Positions 25,145 to 35,109 of a stretch of 58,562 nucleotides of DNA are shown here, one piece after another. A program made the translations under genes and the position numbers. Within the stretch, counting starts at the first letter, position 1; every line of letters begins with the position of its first letter. Below the pieces are notes generated by a model. That model was not told the origin of the DNA. It saw only the letters and a list, made by a program, of their open reading frames with translations, and did no database searches. The stretch spans positions 1 to 58,562 of the forward strand of contig NZ_JAANOP010000012.1 of assembly GCF_011250515.1 (NCBI RefSeq), in the 5' to 3' direction. The DNA comes from Aquirufa ecclesiirivi. GTDB taxonomy: Bacteria > Bacteroidota > Bacteroidia > Cytophagales > Spirosomataceae.

Positions 25145-26014
25145 ATGATTGAATTACCTCAGATAAATCCAGCTGCTAACACGCGTAAACCCGATTGGCT
25201 CCGTGTTAAACTTCCCATTGGTGAGAAATACACGAATGTTAGGAAGATTGTGGATGAATATAAACTACATACTATTTGTCAATCAGGTAATTGCCCCAAC
25301 ATGGGTGAATGCTGGGGTGAAGGTACAGCTACCTTTATGATTTTAGGAAATGTATGTACACGTTCCTGTACTTTTTGTGCCGTAGCTACGGGCAGACCGC
25401 CCGAATATGATGAGGATGAACCAAGACGTGTAGCAGAAGCCATAAAGTTGATGCAAGTAAAACATGCCGTTATTACTTCTGTCAACCGTGATGAACTGAA
25501 AGACAAAGGAGCAGAAATTTGGTATCAAACGGTACGTGCGGTGAAAGAAAGCACACCGCAAACGACCATTGAAACCTTAATTCCAGATACCAAAGGTAAT
25601 TGGGATGCCTTGATTCGCATGATTGAAGCTGGACAAGAAGTTGTTTCGCACAACATGGAAACGGTGGCTAGTTTATACCGATACGTACGCCCACAAGCTA
25701 AATATGAGCGAAGTTTGGAGCAAATCCAACGTACTAAAGACTTTGGCAAAAGAACGAAATCTGGCATCATGTTAGGTTTAGGAGAAAAACAAGATGAGGT
25801 ATTCAAGGCAATGGATGATTTAGTCGCACATGGTTTAGACGTGTTAACCTTAGGTCAATACTTGCAACCTACCAAAATGCACCATGAAGTGATCGAATGG
25901 ATTCATCCAGACACCTTTGCTATGTACAAAGAAGAAGGTCTAAAAAGAGGATTAGCCTATGTAGAATCTGGGGCATTGGTTCGTTCTAGTTATCACGCAG
26001 AACGCCATATTTAA
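25145..26014 (+). CDS. lipA: Lipoyl synthase
   Basis: 289-residue radical SAM enzyme that inserts two sulphurs into octanoyl groups on E2 and GcvH. Both cluster sites are visible: the auxiliary [4Fe-4S] with Cys45, Cys50 and Cys56 ([12 protein letters not shown]) and the SAM cluster with Cys71, Cys75 and Cys78 (CTRSCTFC). The C-terminal RSSYHAE contributes the serine ligand to the auxiliary cluster. 6 bases from both neighbours, so in one transcript with the outer-membrane protein and the cyclase. Confidence 0.98.
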   Translation: MIELPQINPAANTRKPDWLRVKLPIGEKYTNVRKIVDEYKLHTICQSGNCPNMGECWGEGTATFMILGNVCTRSCTFCAVATGRPPEYDEDEPRRVAEAIKLMQVKHAVITSVNRDELKDKGAEIWYQTVRAVKESTPQTTIETLIPDTKGNWDALIRMIEAGQEVVSHNMETVASLYRYVRPQAKYERSLEQIQRTKDFGKRTKSGIMLGLGEKQDEVFKAMDDLVAHGLDVLTLGQYLQPTKMHHEVIEWIHPDTFAMYKEEGLKRGLAYVESGALVRSSYHAERHI

Positions 26015-26020
26015 TGCCTC

Positions 26021-27202
26021 ATGCGTATGAATGTCCCTTCCAGTAAAACGTATCGATACATTTTCGCTGGAGGAGGCATGTCTGCTCTATCTTTGGTTTA
26101 TTTCTTAAGTCAAAGTAAGCGAGCGAAAGAGCCTATGTTAATCATTGACCTTTCCAGTAAATCTGAAAATGATAAAACCTGGTGTTATTGGTCAGATAAG
26201 CCTGAAGAGTTTGATACTTTAGCTCAAAAAAGCTGGGAACATTTATGGTTTCATGGTCCACAGGCCAAGAGTATCGCTTTAGATATTGCTCCATTTCAAT
26301 ACCATAAAATTCGAAGCATAGACTGGTATACTTATATCAAAAAGCAGCTGAGTCAATTTCCCAACATTGAATTTTTACAAGCCGAGGTTCTACAAATTAT
26401 TCCAGAAGAAAAAAGTACCAAGGTCCAAAGTTCCCTGGGAGATTTTTATGCCACGGATAAAGTTTTTGATTCCTTTACGGCTTACCCCTGCGAAATCAAT
26501 AATCCAAAGCATATCAAGCAACATTTTCTAGGTTGGGAGATTGAATCCAACTTCCCCATCTTTAAATCAGATGCTGTTCACTTATTTGATTTCCGAGTGG
26601 CACAAGGAAAAGAATGTGAGTTTATGTACATCCTTCCCACCTCATCTAAAAAAGCATTATTTGAATATACATTTTTCTCCGCCCAAGTGAGAGAAGCTTC
26701 CTTTTATCGGGATAAAATCAAATCCTATTTACAGGCATTTTATGGATTGAGCGAAGAAGACTATCAAATCAAAGAAGAAGAAAAAGGGATTATTCCAATG
26801 TGTTTAGATCAAAGGGCTAGTCAAAGGTTATCTGACAAAATCATCCGAATAGGTACTTCCGGTGGCTTTGTTAAAGCTTCTACAGGTTACAGTTTTTTAC
26901 GCACCCAGCGCATCAATCAAGCCTTAGTCAAAGAGCTGGAAAAGGATCACCCACAAGGCTTGGTTCTTCCTCAGTCTACCTTTAAAACTTGGCTGGACAA
27001 GGTCTTTTTACAAGTACTTTTAGAACAATCCATCGCAGGAAGTGAGGTATTTGAAGCTTTATTTCAAAAAAACAAGGGAAGTCTAATGCTGCGTTTTTTG
27101 GATGAAAAAACCAGAATCTGGGAGGATCTTTGCTTAATGGCCAGTGTTCCCACCCTTCCTTTTATGCGCGCCGTTTACCATTTAATCATTAGCTCCAAAT
27201 AA
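26021..27202 (+). CDS. crtY: Lycopene beta-cyclase (CrtY family)
   Basis: 393 residues. FAD/NAD-type N-terminus IFAGGGMSALSLVYFL; the family blocks KTWCYWS, HFLGWEIE, FDFRVAQGKECEFMYILP, ALFEYTFFS, EEEKGIIPM and GTSGGFVKASTGYSFLRT all appear in order. Converts lycopene ends to beta-rings, giving beta-carotene or a precursor of a Bacteroidota carotenoid such as zeaxanthin or myxol-type pigment. No other carotenoid gene is nearby; it rides behind lipA. Confidence 0.93.
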   Translation: MRMNVPSSKTYRYIFAGGGMSALSLVYFLSQSKRAKEPMLIIDLSSKSENDKTWCYWSDKPEEFDTLAQKSWEHLWFHGPQAKSIALDIAPFQYHKIRSIDWYTYIKKQLSQFPNIEFLQAEVLQIIPEEKSTKVQSSLGDFYATDKVFDSFTAYPCEINNPKHIKQHFLGWEIESNFPIFKSDAVHLFDFRVAQGKECEFMYILPTSSKKALFEYTFFSAQVREASFYRDKIKSYLQAFYGLSEEDYQIKEEEKGIIPMCLDQRASQRLSDKIIRIGTSGGFVKASTGYSFLRTQRINQALVKELEKDHPQGLVLPQSTFKTWLDKVFLQVLLEQSIAGSEVFEALFQKNKGSLMLRFLDEKTRIWEDLCLMASVPTLPFMRAVYHLIISSK

Positions 27203-27225
27203 GTGCCTTCAGGCTAAAATAGCAT

Positions 27226-27256
27226 TTGTAGCTTCGTAAGATAAATTGTATTTTTG
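27226..27256 (+). promoter_or_regulatory. metK promoter
   Basis: TTG at 27226-27228, a 20-base spacer, TATTTTTG at 27249-27256: a full match to the Bacteroidota housekeeping promoter (TTG, 17-23 bases, TAnnTTTG). The leader to the metK ATG at 27295 is only about 30 bases, which leaves no room for a SAM riboswitch. Confidence 0.75.
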
Positions 27257-27294
27257 TCAGAATTATAACATCAAACATATAAACTGTTTCGCCA

Positions 27295-28551
27295 ATGGCA
27301 TATTTATTCACGTCTGAATCGGTATCTGAAGGACATCCAGACAAGGTGGCCGATCAAATTTCAGATGCACTCATTGACCACTTCATGGCTTTTGATCCTA
27401 CTTCAAAAGTAGCTTGTGAAACACTGGTTACCACAGGTCAGGTGATTTTAGCTGGAGAAGTTAAAACAAATACCTACTTAGACGTTCAAGCGATTACTCG
27501 AGAAGTCATTCGTAAGATTGGTTATACCAAATCAGAATACATGTTTGAAGCCAATTCATGTGGTATTTTATCTGCTATTCATGAACAATCGGCTGATATC
27601 AACCAAGGTGTAGAACGCGCTAAGCCAGAAGAGCAAGGCGCAGGTGACCAAGGAATGATGTTTGGTTTTGCTACGAAAGAAACAGATAATTACATGCCTT
27701 TGGCATTGGATTTAGCCCATAAAATACTTCAGGAATTATCATACATTCGTAACAACGAGTCTGGATTAATCGGTTATTTACGTCCTGATGCTAAATCTCA
27801 AGTAACCATTGAATACTCCGATGATCATGTACCACAACGTATTGATACCATCGTAGTTTCAACCCAACATGATGATTTTGCAGCAGAACCAGAAATGTTA
27901 GCAAAAATCAAAAAGGATATTGTTGAAATCGTTATTCCTCGCGTTAAAGCTAGTTTGAAACCTGAATTACAGGCTTTATTCAATGATGCGATTACCTACC
28001 ACATTAACCCAACAGGAAAATTTGTGATTGGTGGTCCTCACGGTGATACGGGTTTAACAGGTCGTAAGATTATTGTAGATACCTACGGTGGAAAAGGTGC
28101 TCACGGTGGTGGTGCATTTTCAGGAAAAGATCCATCCAAAGTAGACCGTTCAGCAGCCTATGCCACGCGCCACATTGCGAAAAACTTAGTTGCGGCTGGT
28201 TTGTGCGATCAAGTATTGGTTCAAGTTTCTTATGCGATCGGTGTAGCTAAACCTTGTGGTTTGTTCATTGATACTTACGGAACTGCGAAAGTGAACTTGA
28301 CAGACGGTGAAATCGCTAGAAAGGTAGAAGAGATTTTTGACATGCGTCCTTATTTCATCGAACAACGTTTGAAATTAAGAAACCCAATATATTCTGAAAC
28401 AGCTGCTTATGGACATATGGGCCGTAAAAACGAAGTAGTTAACAAAACTTTCGTTGGACCTAATGGACAAAAAATCAGTCAAGAAGTAGAATTGTTTACT
28501 TGGGAGAAATTAGATTATGTCGATGCGGTAAAAGCAGCATTCCAAATTTAA
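27295..28551 (+). CDS. metK: S-adenosylmethionine synthetase
   Basis: 418 residues. All signature blocks present: [16 protein letters not shown] near the N-terminus, [13 protein letters not shown], and [18 protein letters not shown] in the C-terminal third. Makes SAM from Met and ATP; SAM is used in this window by LipA, the QueA-like enzyme and the methyltransferase. Own promoter and own terminator. Confidence 0.98.
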   Translation: MAYLFTSESVSEGHPDKVADQISDALIDHFMAFDPTSKVACETLVTTGQVILAGEVKTNTYLDVQAITREVIRKIGYTKSEYMFEANSCGILSAIHEQSADINQGVERAKPEEQGAGDQGMMFGFATKETDNYMPLALDLAHKILQELSYIRNNESGLIGYLRPDAKSQVTIEYSDDHVPQRIDTIVVSTQHDDFAAEPEMLAKIKKDIVEIVIPRVKASLKPELQALFNDAITYHINPTGKFVIGGPHGDTGLTGRKIIVDTYGGKGAHGGGAFSGKDPSKVDRSAAYATRHIAKNLVAAGLCDQVLVQVSYAIGVAKPCGLFIDTYGTAKVNLTDGEIARKVEEIFDMRPYFIEQRLKLRNPIYSETAAYGHMGRKNEVVNKTFVGPNGQKISQEVELFTWEKLDYVDAVKAAFQI

Positions 28552-28571
28552 TTCAACTAAGATTGGCATAA

Positions 28572-28598
28572 AAAAAGGGGACAAATTGTCCCCTTTTT
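28572..28598. terminator. Bidirectional terminator between metK and hpf
   Basis: AAAAAGGGGACAA (28572-28584) and TTGTCCCCTTTTT (28586-28598) pair perfectly around one base; the real stem is GGGGACA/TGTCCCC with flanking A and T runs. It serves metK on the plus strand and hpf on the minus strand. Confidence 0.92.
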
Positions 28599-28614
28599 CA
28601 TGTTCATATAAAAA

Positions 28615-28950
28615 CTACTCTGATATATCTAGAGCCGTTTTTGCAGCTTTAACTTGCGTTATTTTAGCCTTAAAGCGTTTAATCTGTTCTGCGATGGCAT
28701 TCAATGCCAAATCTAAGGCTTCTTCAAAGGATCTTGCTTTCTCTTTGACAAACAAAATAGCCCCAGGTACAGCAATTTTTATTTCAAGTAACTTTTCTCT
28801 GACTTTCCCCTCCCCTTGTTCTATTTTAAGAAATACCTCTCCGCTGGTTATTCGATCATAAAAGGTTTCTAATTTGTTCAACTTAGCTTGGATACTCTCG
28901 ACTAATTTACGATCCGCTGTAAAGTGGATGGCATGAACTTGCACTTTCAT
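28615..28950 (-). CDS. hpf: Short-form ribosome hibernation-promoting factor (HPF/RaiA)
   Basis: 111 residues from the ATG at 28950 (MKVQVHAIHFTADRKL). The S30AE fold is visible: first strand, helix KLVESIQAKLNKLE, strands GEVFLKIEQGE and LLEIKIAVPG, and the helix SFEEALDLALNAIAEQIKRFK. No C-terminal dimerisation domain, so it is the short type that binds the 30S decoding site in stationary phase. Fifteen extra upstream codons (to 28995) are open but not family-like. Confidence 0.88.
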   Translation of the reverse strand: MKVQVHAIHFTADRKLVESIQAKLNKLETFYDRITSGEVFLKIEQGEGKVREKLLEIKIAVPGAILFVKEKARSFEEALDLALNAIAEQIKRFKAKITQVKAAKTALDISE

Positions 28951-29148
28951 AAGCTTGAAATTTAAAGGTGAAATAATGCTTTGGGAATCCGACAAAGCCT
29001 ACAACATAAAGAACGTTCTAGATTCATCAGAAATGTAGAATATTTTCAAAACGATGTCAAGCATTTACAGAATAATTTTAAAATTAGTTTTTAGGCAAAA
29101 ATTTGAATAGTTGAGTCATGTTTTGAAAATCAATGAATTAAGAAATGA

Positions 29149-30843
29149 TTAAATCCATTCTATTCGGATAAGTCGAACCGCTATTTCCTGCTGCCTAAAA
29201 AAATCATGCCAAAAAAACTGAATGGCAGAAAGATGATCGTTGGGGGATTTAACTTCGATAAAGGCATATTCCTCCCCTTTTTGGATAAATAAATCAGGAA
29301 AGCCTTTGGCATGCGTCGCCAAATGCTGCCACATAAAGCTCACAACTTCTACTAAAGCTGACTTAGGAATCACTCGCACCAAGCGCTGAATCAGGTCGAA
29401 ATCCAGATTTTGCCAGTCTACCAAAGGATTCATTTTCCCCTGATTTTGCGCTGCATTTTGTTCCAATAAATCCCACCAGCTTTTCTCATCATCGAAGAGT
29501 TTCAACAAGGTGTGAAACTCCGCTGCTGAATCTATGGCAAAATTTTCTCGGGCATAGTGGCTAGGTGCATATTGGAATGGATGGTGAAATCCTGATCTAT
29601 TCTGTTGAAAGATTAATTCCCAAAACCAAAGCCCCATTAAATTCTTCCAAACTCGGTTTTCTGTAAATGCCGCATAATAGCCTTGGTTTCTAAAATAATC
29701 GACCACCCCTTCCTCTACTTGATCTTTCCATTCAATAGAAATAGTCAATTTTTCCGCTTCTTTCAAACTGGCTGTCACTTGTTTAATCTGCTTCTTAGAG
29801 GCTTGTTTCAATAAAAAGTCTTCAAAAAAATGCCTTTCCTTGGGATTGCTAATCAACTCCAAGCCAGTCCTTGCCCACATCAAAGCCTCATCCAATCGCT
29901 TAAGTTTTACTAAAAGTCGGACCCGCCTTTCCAAAGATGCTCCCGCTAAACTTTCTTCATACAGGGATAGCGCCATTTCTAATTCATCTTGGCGTTCCAG
30001 CCATCGAGCCACATGAAACAACGTCCTTTCAAAACTACCGATGCATAATTCCAATAATTCAGGAATCAAGGGCCACATATTCGCTTGCCAACTGGCCATC
30101 ACTTCATCCACGGCATGGTCTTCCTTCGACTTCTCAAAAAACCATTCTCGCCAAATACTTATGCGCCATTTTTGAATTGCTTCCTCTCGCTTGGAAAAAT
30201 AAGGGACTAAATCCGCCTCATCTATTTCAATGAATTGACGATGCCCCAAATCTCGAATCACGAAATCTGTTAAATCGTGATTTCGACTTCCAAAAAACAA
30301 AAACTGTATGAAATGAAAATAGGTGGTCTGCAAAGGCCGAATTAAGCCAATTTGAAGCTTTTCTAAGCGTTGAACCAGTTCTTCCTCTGACAAATTTTCA
30401 ACGATATATTGATATAAAACAGATTTAGCTACAGATTTTGCTAAAGGACTTTTTTGACCCGGAATTTGAATGAGGTCGAAACAAATCGACTTATTTAAAT
30501 TGTTCAAGCAAGCATACACCGATTGACCATCAGATTGGCCAATTCTTTCCAACAGATTTAAGTGAAATAACTCCGTCATAGCCGCTTCCAAGGATTCGAT
30601 TTCTGAGTAGTGGAGTTGGTCTTCTTGAAACCAAATAGTTCTACGGGATGCTAGACGCAAATACAGACATTGCGCTGAAAAAGAAGCGTTTTCAAATTCA
30701 TAGATAAAAGCCTTTTCTTTTTCATCCAACAATTCCGCATAATGCTTTGTCACATAACGCAATACATATTGAAAATAATCCCAGTAGTAGGTGGGTGATA
30801 AATTAGGAATAGGACTATTATCCATATACAAAGGAAGGTTCAA
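29149..30843 (-). CDS. FAN1-type structure-specific nuclease with VRR-NUC domain
   Basis: 564 residues. The C-terminus carries a VRR-NUC/PD-(D/E)xK site: GFPDLF with Asp517, and FIEVKSPND with Glu530 and Lys532, followed by LSAIQFFWHDFF. Upstream lie a helical TPR-like middle (about 270-345, KLKRLDEALMWARTGLEL) and an N-terminal SAP/winged-helix-like region, the bacterial FAN1 arrangement. FAN1 nucleases cut 5' flaps and unhook interstrand crosslinks. The start could also be the Met at codon 7 (30825). Convergent on hpf, divergent from pgk. Confidence 0.82.
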   Translation of the reverse strand: MNLPLYMDNSPIPNLSPTYYWDYFQYVLRYVTKHYAELLDEKEKAFIYEFENASFSAQCLYLRLASRRTIWFQEDQLHYSEIESLEAAMTELFHLNLLERIGQSDGQSVYACLNNLNKSICFDLIQIPGQKSPLAKSVAKSVLYQYIVENLSEEELVQRLEKLQIGLIRPLQTTYFHFIQFLFFGSRNHDLTDFVIRDLGHRQFIEIDEADLVPYFSKREEAIQKWRISIWREWFFEKSKEDHAVDEVMASWQANMWPLIPELLELCIGSFERTLFHVARWLERQDELEMALSLYEESLAGASLERRVRLLVKLKRLDEALMWARTGLELISNPKERHFFEDFLLKQASKKQIKQVTASLKEAEKLTISIEWKDQVEEGVVDYFRNQGYYAAFTENRVWKNLMGLWFWELIFQQNRSGFHHPFQYAPSHYARENFAIDSAAEFHTLLKLFDDEKSWWDLLEQNAAQNQGKMNPLVDWQNLDFDLIQRLVRVIPKSALVEVVSFMWQHLATHAKGFPDLFIQKGEEYAFIEVKSPNDHLSAIQFFWHDFFRQQEIAVRLIRIEWI

Positions 30844-30927
30844 AGAGTAAAAATTGTACTATTCGACTATTAATTTCGAGATTTTCAACAGAAAATTAGA
30901 TTTTTTCAACAATTAACAAAACTTGGG

Positions 30928-30935
30928 TATATTTG
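30928..30935 (+). promoter_or_regulatory. -7 element of the pgk promoter
   Basis: TATATTTG matches TAnnTTTG exactly, 52 bases before the pgk ATG. The -33 position holds only a T-run rather than a clear TTG, so the promoter is supported by one element. Confidence 0.5.
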
Positions 30936-30987
30936 CCTGCCTTATCTGAGGCATACGTATCCACTTACAATTTGAAACAAAAATAGT

Positions 30988-32178
30988 ATGCAAACAGTCG
31001 CCAATTTCAATTTTTCTGGTAAAAAAGCCTTAGTTCGTGTTGATTTTAATGTGCCTTTGAACGAAAGGTACGAAATCACTGACGATACGCGTATAAAAGC
31101 CACGATCCCTACGATTCAGAAAATTCTGAAAGATGGAGGTTCCGTTATTTTGATGTCCCATTTAGGTAGACCTAAAGATGGTCCAACAGAAAAGTATTCT
31201 TTGAAACACTTAGTGACTCCCCTTTCCATCGTTTTTGGTATCAAAGTAAAATTTGCTACGGATTGCATTGGTGAGGAGGCTGCTCAATTAGCTAGTGAAC
31301 TACAGGCAGGTGAAATTCTTTTATTAGAAAATCTTCGTTTTTATAAAGAGGAAGAAAAAGGTGATGAGGAATTTGCAAAGAAATTAGCCAGCTTAGGAAA
31401 TGTTTGGGTGAATGATGCCTTTGGAACAGCTCACCGTGCACATGCTTCAACAGCTGTAATGGGTAAATTTCTATCAGATCGTGTGAGCGGATATGTGATG
31501 CAAGCAGAAATTGATAATGCGAAAAAAATCTTAGAATTTGCTGATAGACCATTTACGGCCATTATGGGCGGTTCTAAAATCTCTGATAAAATCTTGATTA
31601 TTGAGCAACTATTAGATAAGGTTGATAATTTGATCATTGGTGGGGGCATGACCTATACCTTCTCATTGGCAGAAGGTGGGAAAATCGGCAAATCCATCTC
31701 AGAGCCAGATAAAGTAGATTTAGCGAAAAGTTTATTAGAAAAAGCAAAGGCCAAAGGGGTAAATCTTTACATGCCCTTGGACAATGTGGTGGCAGATGAT
31801 TTTAGTAACTCAGCCAATAGACAAATTGTTGACAGAGGCGAAATTCCTGACGGCTGGGAAGGTTTAGACATTGGTCCAAAGACCATTGACTTATTCACCA
31901 AAGTTGTTTCGGAATCAAAAACCATCCTTTGGAATGGACCTATGGGTGTATTTGAATTCGCTAATTTTGCCAAAGGAACCAACGCCATCGCGGATGCCGT
32001 AGTAAAAGCAACAGAAGAAAATGGAGCATTTTCGTTAATCGGAGGTGGAGATTCTGCTTCTGCGATTAATAATGCTGGATATGGTGACCGAGTAAGTTAT
32101 GTATCTACCGGTGGTGGAGCTCTTTTAGAATACATGGAAGGTAAAGTATTACCTGGCGTAGCAGCATTAGAAGCATAA
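30988..32178 (+). CDS. pgk: Phosphoglycerate kinase
   Basis: 396 residues. Classic blocks: [13 protein letters not shown] at the start, [52 protein letters not shown] and [12 protein letters not shown] at the end. Reversible ATP-forming step of glycolysis. Monocistronic: own promoter element and a GC-stem terminator 28 bases after the stop. Confidence 0.98.
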   Translation: MQTVANFNFSGKKALVRVDFNVPLNERYEITDDTRIKATIPTIQKILKDGGSVILMSHLGRPKDGPTEKYSLKHLVTPLSIVFGIKVKFATDCIGEEAAQLASELQAGEILLLENLRFYKEEEKGDEEFAKKLASLGNVWVNDAFGTAHRAHASTAVMGKFLSDRVSGYVMQAEIDNAKKILEFADRPFTAIMGGSKISDKILIIEQLLDKVDNLIIGGGMTYTFSLAEGGKIGKSISEPDKVDLAKSLLEKAKAKGVNLYMPLDNVVADDFSNSANRQIVDRGEIPDGWEGLDIGPKTIDLFTKVVSESKTILWNGPMGVFEFANFAKGTNAIADAVVKATEENGAFSLIGGGDSASAINNAGYGDRVSYVSTGGGALLEYMEGKVLPGVAALEA

Positions 32179-32206
32179 TACCAATATAAATATTGAAAAT
32201 AGCGTG

Positions 32207-32235
32207 AAAGGCGAGGGAACTATTCCTCGCCTTTT
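32207..32235 (+). terminator. pgk terminator
   Basis: AAAGGCGAGG (32207-32216), an 8-base loop, CCTCGCCTTTT (32225-32235), followed by further T-rich sequence. The stem is GC-rich and the plus-strand T-run fits pgk. Confidence 0.9.
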
Positions 32236-32270
32236 CGTATTTTAGCTAATTGCCAATTTGATCTGCATAC

Positions 32271-34727
32271 ATGATTCATTTTTCATCGCCAACACAAGTA
32301 AAATCAAGCATCTTAAGCCTTGATAGTCGACAAATCTATTTACCTCAGCAAACGGCTTTTTTCGCAGTTAGAGGGGTACATCATGATGGGCATCAATACA
32401 TTGAACCTTTGTATCATCTTGGCATCCGTGAATTTATTGTAGAAAGTGCTGCTTGGTCAGGTTTATTGGCTGAAAAAGCAAAAAAATGGACCCAGGCAGA
32501 TTTTTGGGTGGTGGAAAGTAGCATCAATTGCTTGCAAGAAATAGCCAGCATTCATCGCAAAAGCTTTTCTATTCCAGTCATTGGCATTACAGGATCCAAT
32601 GGAAAAACTACATGTAAAGAATGGTTGGCGACTTTATTACAAAGTAAATTTTCTATAGTCAAAAGCCCCAAAAGTTTTAATTCTCAAATTGGCGTTCCCT
32701 TATCGGTGTGGGGTTTAAAAGCCCAACACCAAATTGCCATTTTTGAAGCAGGCATATCGCGTGTTGGTGAAATGCAGCGGATTGAAAAAATCATTCAACC
32801 AACTTGGGGGATTTTCACACATTTTGGAGAAGCCCATGGACAAAACTTTGAATCAGATCAACAAAAACTACAAGAAAAACTACAGCTATTTTCACATGTA
32901 GAAAAATTGGTTTATCGTCGAAAAAACGCAGATCAGGATTCCATCAAAACAGAGATGCAATCCATTAATCCACAAGCTGAGCTCATTGCTTGGAGTACGG
33001 AAGACCTAGCCCATTGCCTGTATGTATATTGGAAAATAAGTCCGAAAGAAACCCATATCCGTATAAAAAAACCAGCTCAAAGTGAAGCATTTTTGGATGT
33101 CAAAACCGAGCTAACGGATGAAGCCTATTTAGAAAATCTGTGCCATTGCCTCATTATGGCGCATGTGGCAGGTTTGAGTGTAGAAGAAATACAGGCTAGA
33201 ACCAAATGGATACGCCCCATATCCATGCGTTTGGAAATCAAAGAAGGGCTTAGAAATAACCAGATTATTGATGATTCCTATAATAATGATTTAGATGGAT
33301 TGCAATTAGCCTTACCTCTACTCAAAAAATACGAACACAAAAAACGTGTACTCATTATCAGTGATTTCATCGAGGCAGGCATAGCGGCACCTGAGCTATA
33401 TCCTAAAATAGCCATGCTGCTTCAATCTCAAAGAATAGACCATTTGATTGGCGTTGGAGATCAACTCATTAAATACCAAGATACATTCAAAGAGATCGAT
33501 GTATTTTACAATACAGAAGACCTCATAAATAGCGGCCTATTAAATCAAATTAGTGATGCTGTCGTACTTTTAAAAGGAGCCAGAAAGTTTAATTTTGAAC
33601 AAATCACACAAATTTTAGAGACCAAAACACATTGCACCAAATTAGAAGTCAATTTAGATGCTCTACAGAACAATCTAACCTATTTTAAAGAAACCATAGG
33701 ACCAGATACTAAACTGATGGTCATGGTAAAAGCATTCGCTTATGGGGCAGGTGCAGTGGAAATAGCCCAAGTACTCCAACAACAAGGCATCGATTACCTA
33801 ACGGTGGCTTATACAGATGAGGGAGTACAATTGCGTAAAAATGGTATTTATTGCCCGATCATGGTGATGAATCCACAAATTGGAGAATTAGATACCTTAA
33901 GCAATTTTGCTTTGGAACCCGAAGTATATTCCATGTCCATGTTGGAAGCTATTGATGAATATAGCCATGCACATAATAAAAGCATCAAGATTCACATTAA
34001 GCTTGACACAGGCATGAAACGACTGGGTTTTAGTCTTGATCAATGCCAAGAATTAACCCAAAAGATAGCCAGTATGCCGCAAGTTTGGGTAGCAAGTATA
34101 CTTAGCCATTTGGTAGCATCAGAATCAATGAAACATCAAAAATTCACCGAAAAACAGATGGTGCTATTTGATAAAATGACCAAAAAAATCATTCAAACTT
34201 TAGGTTATACCCCATTCCGACATATTGCTAATTCAGCTGCCATCAAAAATTACCCATCAGCGCGTTATGAAATGGTTCGGTTGGGCATCAGTTTATACGG
34301 AATTTCAGAGAATAAAGCAGAAAAGAAATCCTTAGAAAATGTCTTAACCTTAAAAACTTACATCTCCCAAATCAAAGACATCAAGAAAAACGAAACCATT
34401 GGCTATGGTAGAAAGGGTAAATTAAAGTCGAACGGTCGCATTGCTACCCTAGCATTAGGCTATGCGGATGGCTACTCTCGAAGCCTAGGAATGGGTAAAG
34501 GAATGTTCGAAATCAATGGATATTTATGCCCTTCGGTGGGTGCCATTTGTATGGATATGTGCATGGTGGATATCACTCATTTACCGGTGGTTAAAGAAGG
34601 TGATGAGGCCATTGCCTTTGGTGGAAAAATACAATTAACTGAATTGGCTCATCAAGCGAAAACCATCCCGTATGAACTCATGACCAACATCAGTGAGCGC
34701 GTTAAAAGAGTCTATGTAAAAAATTAA
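32271..34727 (+). CDS. murF-alr: MurF-Alr fusion: D-Ala-D-Ala-adding ligase and alanine racemase
   Basis: 818 residues joining two peptidoglycan enzymes. Residues 1-about 455 are MurF: ATP loop GITGSNGKTTCKEW, IFEAGISRVGEM, DDSYNNDLDGLQLAL. Residues 456-818 are alanine racemase: PLP-lysine block MVMVKAFAYGAG, IKLDTGMKRLGF, HIANSAA, the YGRKG/GYADGYSR region and CMDMCMVDIT. The racemase supplies D-Ala for the D-Ala-D-Ala that the ligase half attaches. The fusion is a known trait of many Bacteroidota and supports the taxonomic call. Confidence 0.96.
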   Translation: MIHFSSPTQVKSSILSLDSRQIYLPQQTAFFAVRGVHHDGHQYIEPLYHLGIREFIVESAAWSGLLAEKAKKWTQADFWVVESSINCLQEIASIHRKSFSIPVIGITGSNGKTTCKEWLATLLQSKFSIVKSPKSFNSQIGVPLSVWGLKAQHQIAIFEAGISRVGEMQRIEKIIQPTWGIFTHFGEAHGQNFESDQQKLQEKLQLFSHVEKLVYRRKNADQDSIKTEMQSINPQAELIAWSTEDLAHCLYVYWKISPKETHIRIKKPAQSEAFLDVKTELTDEAYLENLCHCLIMAHVAGLSVEEIQARTKWIRPISMRLEIKEGLRNNQIIDDSYNNDLDGLQLALPLLKKYEHKKRVLIISDFIEAGIAAPELYPKIAMLLQSQRIDHLIGVGDQLIKYQDTFKEIDVFYNTEDLINSGLLNQISDAVVLLKGARKFNFEQITQILETKTHCTKLEVNLDALQNNLTYFKETIGPDTKLMVMVKAFAYGAGAVEIAQVLQQQGIDYLTVAYTDEGVQLRKNGIYCPIMVMNPQIGELDTLSNFALEPEVYSMSMLEAIDEYSHAHNKSIKIHIKLDTGMKRLGFSLDQCQELTQKIASMPQVWVASILSHLVASESMKHQKFTEKQMVLFDKMTKKIIQTLGYTPFRHIANSAAIKNYPSARYEMVRLGISLYGISENKAEKKSLENVLTLKTYISQIKDIKKNETIGYGRKGKLKSNGRIATLALGYADGYSRSLGMGKGMFEINGYLCPSVGAICMDMCMVDITHLPVVKEGDEAIAFGGKIQLTELAHQAKTIPYELMTNISERVKRVYVKN

Positions 34728-34778
34728 CTATTTCGAATTTTACTGCATTCTTAGCCATCATCATGCTGATAATATCTC

Positions 34779-34810
34779 ATACCTCAGAAGAAATTCTGGG
34801 GTATTTTTTT
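34779..34810 (+). terminator. murF-alr terminator
   Basis: ATACCTCAGAA (34779-34789), loop GAAA, TTCTGGGGTAT (34794-34804) with one G-U pair, then a run of T. It sits 52 bases after the murF-alr stop. Confidence 0.88.
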
Positions 34811-35002
34811 TGTAAAATGGGTAAGATATTGGAGATAATCGATCAAACTGAGATTCACATTGAATCAATCATTATGCTATTTTGAAATGATTGAATAAAT
34901 ATGTCCTAAACCCTAATTTAAATTAATTAGCAGTAATACTAATTATTATTATCAATACAACCAATTATTTAGCTGTTCAACAAATTATAATTAGCTATAA
35001 CA

Positions 35003-35014
35003 ACAATTAATTGT
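35003..35014. promoter_or_regulatory. Candidate operator upstream of the ArsR-type gene
   Basis: ACAATTAATTGT is a perfect 12-base palindrome, 19 bases upstream of the TTG of the ArsR-type promoter. ArsR/SdpR proteins bind A/T-rich dyads and often repress their own genes, so this is a reasonable site. The A/T-rich setting raises the chance of a random palindrome. Confidence 0.4.
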
Positions 35015-35032
35015 TTGTTGTGCTAAATAAGC

Positions 35033-35062
35033 TTGTCATACCATTCATATATGCTATTTTTG
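35033..35062 (+). promoter_or_regulatory. Promoter of the ArsR-type operon
   Basis: TTG at 35033-35035, 19 bases, TATTTTTG at 35055-35062; both elements match the Bacteroidota consensus. The leader is about 40 bases to the ATG at 35110. Confidence 0.75.
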
Positions 35063-35109
35063 GATAATACATTGAATTATACTAAATTAGCTAAATAGAT
35101 AAATTTAAT

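Larger units (their letters stand above)
34811..35109. other. A/T-rich intergenic region before the ArsR-type regulator
   Basis: About 300 bases without an open frame, dominated by A/T and by repeated TTAGCT and AATTA words. It contains a perfect 12-base palindrome (35003-35014) and a consensus promoter (35033-35062), both described separately. No RNA gene recognised. Confidence 0.7.

Noticed and set aside
27257..27294. SAM riboswitch before metK
   Set aside because: With the promoter at 27226-27256 the leader is about 30 bases, too short for any known SAM riboswitch.
32271..34727. MurF-Alr fusion as a novelty
   Set aside because: The fusion is a known feature of many Bacteroidota; useful for taxonomy, not new.
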